Both the position numbers and the translations under genes were made by a program. Below the pieces are notes generated by a model. The model was given only the letters and a program-made list of their open reading frames with translations, made no database searches and was not told where the DNA came from. From JBQTKD01 sp963703165 (lineage in GTDB: Bacteria; Actinomycetota; Actinomycetes; Sporichthyales; Sporichthyaceae), in assembly GCA_963703165.1 (NCBI GenBank), contig OY969798.1:3286001-3350000 (forward strand): a stretch of DNA of 64,000 nucleotides. Direction: 5' to 3'. Below are positions 58,496 through 64,000 of the stretch, one piece after another (positions within the stretch are counted from its first letter, which is position 1; the number at the start of each line of letters is the position of its first letter).

Positions 58496-58911
58496 CGCAC
58501 CGGTGGCGTGGTGGTCTCCGCGCCGTCCTTCGGCAACTCCGCGCACAGGTGCTTTCGCAGCCCGGTCATGATCGTGCGGGCCTGCTTGTCGGTGAGGGTG
58601 GGCACCCGGGGCCCCGCGAAGGCGCGCTGGACGGCGGCGGCGTCGGGGACTTTGCCACTGCGTGCCGTCCGGCATGCGGCGATGGCGCGGGGCAGCACCT
58701 GCTCCTGGTCGATCACCTTCAGCAGGGCGGGGCGCACCTCGGCGATGAGGCGCACGACCTCGGACCGATGGGGTGGCTGTGTCGACGGCGAGGGATTCGG
58801 AGCGGCCAGTTCCGCCTGCGCCACGGTGGGCGGGTCGTCCGACCCACAGGCGCCGAGGCCCAGGGACAGAGCCACGGCGAGAGCCGCGACGGTCGACCGA
58901 CGGCATCGCAC
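58492..58911 (-). CDS. lipoprotein of unknown function
   Basis: 139 residues with lipobox LSLGLGACGSDD. The helical mature part is HRSEVVRLIAEVRPALLKVIDQEQVLPRAIAACRTARSGKVPDAAAVQRAFAGPRVPTLTDKQARTIMTGLRKHLCAE, with two Cys. Convergent with ispF. No family was recognised. Confidence 0.65.
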   Translation of the reverse strand: MRCRRSTVAALAVALSLGLGACGSDDPPTVAQAELAAPNPSPSTQPPHRSEVVRLIAEVRPALLKVIDQEQVLPRAIAACRTARSGKVPDAAAVQRAFAGPRVPTLTDKQARTIMTGLRKHLCAELPKDGAETTTPPVR

Positions 58912-59292
58912 GGTTGCGACGCTACCCAGCCGAGGGCCGCGTTTCAGGTGAACCGGATAGGCCGGTAGGACTCGTCACGTGACGGCCGCGTTTCATGATT
59001 CCGGTGCCGCTCGGGGTCATTCGGAGCCACTGACACGTTTCGACGTCAGACGTGCGGGTCACGAAACATGCCAGTCACCGGCTGCGGGACCGGATCGACT
59101 GCGGGTCGGAGCACGTCGTTGCAGGTGAGGGGCTGTTTCGATGCCGCTGAAGGCCCTCGCGGGGTGTGTGAACTGCGTCTTTCACAAACCCTCCGCGTTA
59201 AACGGCTGAGTAACCGGCGAGAAACGACGCGCTCCTAGGTTCAGTCAGGTCGGACCCGCCCGTCCGCCTGACCCCTGCAAGGAGCGCCCACT
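58912..59292 (+). promoter_or_regulatory. 381-bp nirB promoter region with GlnR-like box
   Basis: No gene. At 59210-59225 GTAAC, 6 nt, GAAAC fits the GlnR half-box pattern gTnAC-n6-GaAAC that controls nitrite reductase genes in Streptomyces. A perfect GTCACGTGAC palindrome lies at 58974-58983. AAGGAG precedes the nirB GTG by 8 nt. Confidence 0.5.
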
Positions 59293-61864
59293 GTGACAAC
59301 CGGCCGCCGGTCATTGGTCGTCGTGGGCCACGGCATGGTCGGGCACAAGTTCGTGGTGGCCGCCCTCGACCGTGGGCTCGCGGCGGACTGGGACATCACG
59401 GTGCTCGGCGAGGAGTCGCGCCCCGCGTACGACCGTGTCGGGCTGTCCTCCTACTTCGCGGGCAGCACCGCGGAGGACCTGTCGCTGCTGCCCGACGGGC
59501 ACTACCCGGACCCCTCCGTGGTGCTGGAACTGCGCGCGCAGGTCGTCTCCATGGACCGCGAGGCCCGCACCGTCACGCTGGTCGACGGCCGGGTCGTCCG
59601 CTACGACGCACTGGTGCTGGCCACCGGGTCCTACCCCTTCGTGCCGCCGGTGCCGGGACGCGAGGCCGAGAACGTCTTTGTGTACCGCACGATCGAGGAC
59701 CTCGAGGCCATCCAGAAGGCCGCCGCGGACACGACCGTCGGCGCCGTCATCGGCGGTGGCCTGCTCGGCCTGGAGGCCGCGAACGCCCTGCTGAACCTGG
59801 GCCTGAAGACGCACGTCGTCGAGATGGCGCCGCGTCTGATGCCCCTTCAGGTCGACACTGCCGGCGGGGCGATGCTCGCCCGCCACATCGAGTCGCTCGG
59901 GGTGACCTTGCACCTGGGCGCGAGCACCGAGGCGATCGTCGCCGACGAACGCGGCAAGGTCGCACAACTGCTGCTCAAGGACGCCGACCCGTTGGACATC
60001 GGCGTGCTGGTGTTCTCCGCCGGCATCCGTCCGCGCGACGAGATCGCACGCAGCGCCGGGCTGGAGATCGGCCCGCGCGGCGGTGTCGTCGTCGACGAGT
60101 CCTGCCGTACCGCGGACCCGGCGATCTGGGCGATCGGCGAGGTCGCCTGCGCCGGGGGCCTGTGTTACGGCCTCGTCGCCCCGGGCTACGCGCAGGCCGA
60201 GACGGTCGCGGAATGCCTGGCCGGCGGCGCGGGCTCGCTTCACCGGTGCGGACATGTCCACGAAGCTCAAGCTCCTCGGCGTCGACGTCGCCAGCTTCGG
60301 TGACGCGTTCGCGACGACACCGGGGTCGCTCGAGCTGGCGTACTCCGACCCGCTCGGCGGGGTCTACAAGAAGATCGTCGTCACCGGCGACGGCAAGTAT
60401 CTGCTCGGCGGGATCCTCGTCGGGGACGCGTCGAGCTACCTGTCGCTACGTCCGCTGGTGACCTCGCGGATCGAACTGCCGCCGGACCCCCAGGAACTGA
60501 TCCTCCCGCCACGTTCGGGAGCGCCCGCCGGTGTGGGGCCGGTGGCGCTTCCGGACGAGGCCACGATCTGCTCGTGCGAGAACGTCTCCAAGGGCGCGAT
60601 CGTGCACTCCGTCGCCTCCGGTGGATGCACCACGGTCGGGGAGATCAAGGGATGCACCAAGGCCGGGACCGGTTGCGGGTCCTGCGTCCCGCTGCTGAAG
60701 ACCCTGCTCGACCACGAACTGCAGAAGGCCGGCGTCACCGTCAGCAAGGCGATCTGCGAGCACTTCGCCTACAGCCGCGCGGAACTGTTCGACATCGTCA
60801 AGGTGACCGGGACCCGCACCTTCGGTGCGATCCTCGCCTCGCACGGCGCCGGGCGTGGTTGCGAGATCTGCAAGCCCGCGTTGGCCTCCATCTTCGCGAG
60901 CCAGCACAACGAGCACGTGCTTGCCGGTGAGCGCGGCGGGATGCAGGACACCAACGACCACCTGCTCGCGAACATGCAACGCAACGGCACCTACTCCGTC
61001 GTGCCGCGCATCCCCGGCGGCGAGATCACCCCCGAGGGCCTGATCGTGATCGGCGAGGTGGCCAAGGACTTCGGGCTCTACACGAAGATCACCGGGGGGC
61101 AGCGCATCGACCTGTTCGGTGCCCGCGCCGAGCAGTTGCCGCTGATCTGGCAGCGCCTCGTCGACGCCGGCTTCGAGTCCGGGCACGCCTACGGCAAGTC
61201 GTTGCGCACCGTAAAGTCCTGCGTCGGGGAGACGTGGTGCCGCTTCGGTGTGCAGGACTCCGTCGGCATGGCGATCGCGTTGGAGCTGCGCTACCGGGGC
61301 CTGCGTGCGCCGCACAAGCTGAAGTCCGGGGTCTCCGGCTGCGCCCGTGAGTGCGCCGAGGCCCGCGGCAAGGACTTCGGGATCATCGCCACCGAGAAGG
61401 GCTGGAACCTCTACCTCGGCGGCAACGGTGGCGCGACCCCCAGGCACGCGATCGAGCTGGCTCGCGACATCGACGACGAGACGCTGTTCCGCTACATCGA
61501 CCGCTTCCTGATGTTCTACATCCGCACCGCCGACCGGCTGCAGCGCACCGCGCCGTGGCTGGAGGCACTCGACGGCGGGATCGATTACCTGCGCGAGGTC
61601 ATCGTCGAGGACTCCCTCGGGATCTGCGCGGAACTCGACGCGGAGATGGCTCGGCACGTGGCCACCTACGCCGACGAGTGGGCCGAGACCATCGCCGACC
61701 CGGAGAAGCTCAAGCGCTTCGTGTCCTTCGTGAACGCACCCGACGTACCCGACCCGACGATCACCTTCGTCGATGAGCGGGGCCAGATCCGACCGACCAA
61801 ACCCGGCGAGGTGGGGGACTTCCACGTCATCGCCGGACCGACGCTACGAGTGGGTGTGTCATGA
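59293..61864 (+). pseudogene. nirB: NADH-dependent nitrite reductase large subunit, one frameshift
   Basis: Nitrite reductase that makes ammonium with NADH. The first part (59293 to about 60230) has FAD/NAD domains (VVVGHGMVGHKFV, VIGGGLLGLEAANALLNLG). The frame then changes and FTGADMSTKLKLLGVDVASFGD continues to 61864. There it has the [2Fe-2S] region ICSCENVSKG, CTKAGTGCGSC and the siroheme/[4Fe-4S] cysteines CVGETWCRFG and SGCARECAEARGKDFG. An extra G in the GGG at 60231-60233 explains the shift. The combined length (about 857) is normal. All key residues are intact, so a sequencing error is likely. It overlaps nirD by 4 nt. Confidence 0.88.
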
Positions 61865-62223
61865 CTACTGCTGTCATCGAACGTCTCGGCTGGGTCCGCA
61901 TCATCGCCGACTCGGACCTTCCGGTCGAGGTCGGCGTGCCCGCACTGGTCGGTCAGGACGCCGTGGCCGTGTTCCGCACCCACGACGGCGTGATCTACGC
62001 GGTCTCCAACCTCGACCCGCGCAGTGGTGCCTCGGTGATGGCCCGGGGCATCGTCGGCAGCCGCGGGCAGATCCCGACCGTCGCCTCGCCCCTGTACAAG
62101 GACGTGTTCGATCTTCGTACGGGAGCGTGCATCGACGACCCGAGCAAGAACCTGACGTCGTATCAGGTACAGGTGCTCGACGGTGTCGTGCACGTCAGGG
62201 GGACGGATGACGGCGGTCGATGA
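61861..62223 (+). CDS. nirD: nitrite reductase small subunit
   Basis: 120 residues of the NirD Rieske-like fold without the usual iron-sulphur Cys/His set: WVRIIADSDLPVEVGVPALVGQDAVAVFRTHDGVIYAVSNLDPRSGASVMARGIVG, SPLYKDVFDLRTGACIDDPSKNLTSYQVQV. It partners NirB. It starts in the overlap with nirB and ends inside the hemD start region. Confidence 0.93.
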   Translation: MTTAVIERLGWVRIIADSDLPVEVGVPALVGQDAVAVFRTHDGVIYAVSNLDPRSGASVMARGIVGSRGQIPTVASPLYKDVFDLRTGACIDDPSKNLTSYQVQVLDGVVHVRGTDDGGR

Positions 62224-63475
62224 TCCCAGCGGTCAACAGGCTCAATCGCCTCGGAAGAGCGAGAGCTCTTTCCTCGCTGCTCGATCTCCTCTCGGCTCAA
62301 TCGCCTGTAGCGAGTCGACGCTTCCCACGGTCGCTGCAGTCCCCGCGCAAGTAGACGCCGAGGGGAAGGCGGGATCCCCGCTGACCGGATTCACGGTCGC
62401 GGTGACCGCGTGCCGGCGACGCGAAGAACTCGCGGGGCTGTTGGAACGCCGCGGTGCGCGGGTCATTTCCGCGCCTGCCGTGCAGGTTCGTCCGCTGGCC
62501 GACGACCGCGAACTGCTCGCCACCACGCAGGCCTGTCTGTCCGATCCGCCGGCTGTCGTCGTCGCCACCACGGGGGTGGGCTTCCGCGGGTGGATGGAGG
62601 CCGCCGACGGGTGGGGCCTCGGCGACGCTTTGCGCACCGTGCTCGGGCGGGCCGACATTCTGGCCCGCGGCCCGAAGGCCATGGGTGCGATCCGCGCTGC
62701 CGGGCTGCGCGAGACGTGGTCGCCGGTTTCGGAGTCGTTGCGTGAGGTACTCGATCATCTGCGGGCCGATGACGTACGTGGGGTGCGCATCGCGGTGCAG
62801 TTGCACGGGGATCCGGAGCCGGAACTCGTCGACGGTCTGCGTGCCGTCGGCGCTGATGTCGTGGCGGTGCCGATCTATCAGTGGTGCCCGCCCGACGACA
62901 TCGCTCCGCTGATCCGGCTGGTGGACCTCGTCGCGGGGCGCAACGTGGACGCCGTCGCGTTCACCAGCAAACCCGCGGTGGCCTCGCTGTTGGACACCGC
63001 GGCCCGGGTGGGTCGCCGCGACGCCGTCGTGGCGGCGTTCCGGGGCGACGTGATCCCGGCGTGCGTGGGCATGGTGACCGCGGAACCCTTGGAGGCACTG
63101 GGTGTTCGGTCGTTGCAGCCGGACCGTCCGCGCCTCGGGGCGCTGGTGCGGGTGATCGCCGAGGAACTGCCGAGACGTCGCCCGACCGGCCTGGTCGTCG
63201 ACGGAACCCGGATGGAGATCCGCGGGCACGCGGTGCTCCTGGACACCCGGATGGTGGACCTTCCGCCGGCGCCGATGGCGGTGCTGCGGGCCCTCGCCGA
63301 GCAGCCCGGTCGGGTGATGTCGCGCGCGCAGTTGGTGCCGCGGTTGCCCAGCGGCGACGCGGCCAGCGAGCACGCCGTCGAGATGGCCGTGACCCGTCTG
63401 CGGGCCGCGTTGGGTGACGGGCAGTACGTGCAGACCGTCGTCAAGCGCGGGTACCGGTTGCGGGTCGACTCGTGA
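62207..63475 (+). CDS. uroporphyrinogen-III synthase fused to a winged-helix domain
   Basis: 422 residues. The N-terminal about 300 residues are HemD-like (FTVAVTACRRREELAGLLERRGARVISAPAVQ, VVATTGVGFRGWMEA, VDAVAFTSKPAVASLLD). The last about 90 residues are an OmpR-type winged helix (PPAPMAVLRALAEQPGRVMSRAQLVPRLPSGDAASEHAVEMAVTRLRAALGDGQYVQTVVKRGYRL). Such fusions occur beside nirBD in actinobacteria and probably act as regulators of nitrogen genes, possibly with siroheme-precursor sensing. The ATG at 62207 overlaps nirD. Confidence 0.88.
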   Translation: MTAVDDPSGQQAQSPRKSESSFLAARSPLGSIACSESTLPTVAAVPAQVDAEGKAGSPLTGFTVAVTACRRREELAGLLERRGARVISAPAVQVRPLADDRELLATTQACLSDPPAVVVATTGVGFRGWMEAADGWGLGDALRTVLGRADILARGPKAMGAIRAAGLRETWSPVSESLREVLDHLRADDVRGVRIAVQLHGDPEPELVDGLRAVGADVVAVPIYQWCPPDDIAPLIRLVDLVAGRNVDAVAFTSKPAVASLLDTAARVGRRDAVVAAFRGDVIPACVGMVTAEPLEALGVRSLQPDRPRLGALVRVIAEELPRRRPTGLVVDGTRMEIRGHAVLLDTRMVDLPPAPMAVLRALAEQPGRVMSRAQLVPRLPSGDAASEHAVEMAVTRLRAALGDGQYVQTVVKRGYRLRVDS

Positions 63476-64000
63476 GCACGCTGATCGCCGTCGCGCACGG
63501 AAGCCGTCGTGCCGCGGCGCAGGAGACGACTCGTGAGTTGCTTTCCGCGGTTCGTGTGGCACGTCCGGATCTGACTGTCCGTGAGGCCTACATCGAATTG
63601 GCTGCTCCGTCGCTGCCGGACGTGCTCGCGTCCTGCGCGGGGTCGGTCGCCGTGGTGCCGCTGCTGCTCGGCAACGGCTACCACATCGCGCACGACGTCG
63701 CCGGGGTCTCGGCCTTCCACCGCCCTGACGCGGTGTGCGCCGGGGCGCTCGGGCCGGACGAGTTGCTCGCCGAGGCACTGGCCTATCGGCTGCGGTGCGC
63801 AGAGGGTGCTTTCGCTTCGCACCCGGTGGTGCTCGCCGCTGCGGGATCGTCGGACCCGCGCTCGGCCGACGGCGCGGAGCGCATGGCCGCTCTGTTGGCT
63901 GCCCGCCTGGGCCGCGAGGTCCACGCCGCGTACAACACCTCAGCCCGGCCCGCCGTGACCCAGACCGTCGCGAACCTGCGCCTGCACGGGCACGCCCGGG
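63472..64000 (+). CDS. sirohydrochlorin ferrochelatase (CbiX-like), runs off right edge
   Basis: The first 176 codons, from a GTG overlapping the previous stop. The motif STLIAVAHGSRRAAAQETTRELLSAVR, LAAPSLPDVLASC, VAVVPLLLGNGYHIAHDV and the repeat domain VVLAAAGSSDPRSADGAERMAALLAARLGREVHAAYN are typical of CbiX/SirB. It inserts iron into sirohydrochlorin to give siroheme, the cofactor needed by NirB. Confidence 0.9.
   Translation, partial: MSTLIAVAHGSRRAAAQETTRELLSAVRVARPDLTVREAYIELAAPSLPDVLASCAGSVAVVPLLLGNGYHIAHDVAGVSAFHRPDAVCAGALGPDELLAEALAYRLRCAEGAFASHPVVLAAAGSSDPRSADGAERMAALLAARLGREVHAAYNTSARPAVTQTVANLRLHGHAR

Overview
The window is high-GC DNA with GTG/ATG starts, ATGA-coupled genes and a set of marker genes that point to an actinobacterium. 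These are a mycothiol glycosyltransferase (mshA), a senX3/regX3-phoU-gpmA neighbourhood, carD-ispD-ispF, an SCO6880-type secretion cluster and a DUF916/HtaA surface locus. The exact genus cannot be fixed from the sequence.

Layout. 1-2.3 kb: partial L,D-transpeptidase, mshA and a YbjN-like gene. 3.2-11.4 kb: a tightly coupled seven-gene operon for a type IV secretion-like machine (ParA-like ATPase, small membrane proteins, VirB8-, VirB6-, SCO6880- and VirB4-like proteins) with no relaxase in view. 11.5-12.5 kb: two small genes. 12.6-50.1 kb: a long accessory island built around heme. It holds catalase; heme ABC permease and lipoprotein (hmuTU); several secreted HtaA-domain proteins, three of which end in a WxL-like C-terminal domain; a fourth WxL-like protein; two DUF916 (WxL-interacting-type) membrane proteins; heme oxygenase; a TetR regulator; two LPXTG proteins; His/Asp-rich and Excalibur secreted proteins; two badly frameshifted adhesin-like genes; a peptidoglycan hydrolase followed by hmuV and a HugZ-like protein; a frameshifted toxin-antitoxin pair; and a second hmuT. 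50.1-64 kb: mostly chromosomal core (gpmA, phoU, senX3-regX3, carD, ispD, ispF), then nirBD-hemD-sirohydrochlorin chelatase.

How the island may work: HtaA modules bind heme outside the cell and WxL-like and DUF916 parts would hold them on the wall. HmuT/HmuU/HmuV would import heme, and heme oxygenase and the HugZ-like protein would release iron. Five promoters in the island carry both an IdeR/DtxR-like iron box and a previously unnamed palindrome (half-sites TTTCACGACA and TGTCGTGAAA, 3-nt spacer). This suggests double control by iron and by a second regulator, for which the TetR gene beside heme oxygenase is the obvious candidate.

A caution: several genes (35.1-38.8 kb, nirB, a mazF-like toxin, one small secreted protein) are broken by single-base shifts while the protein remains readable in another frame. 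Sequencing error is at least as likely as real decay.
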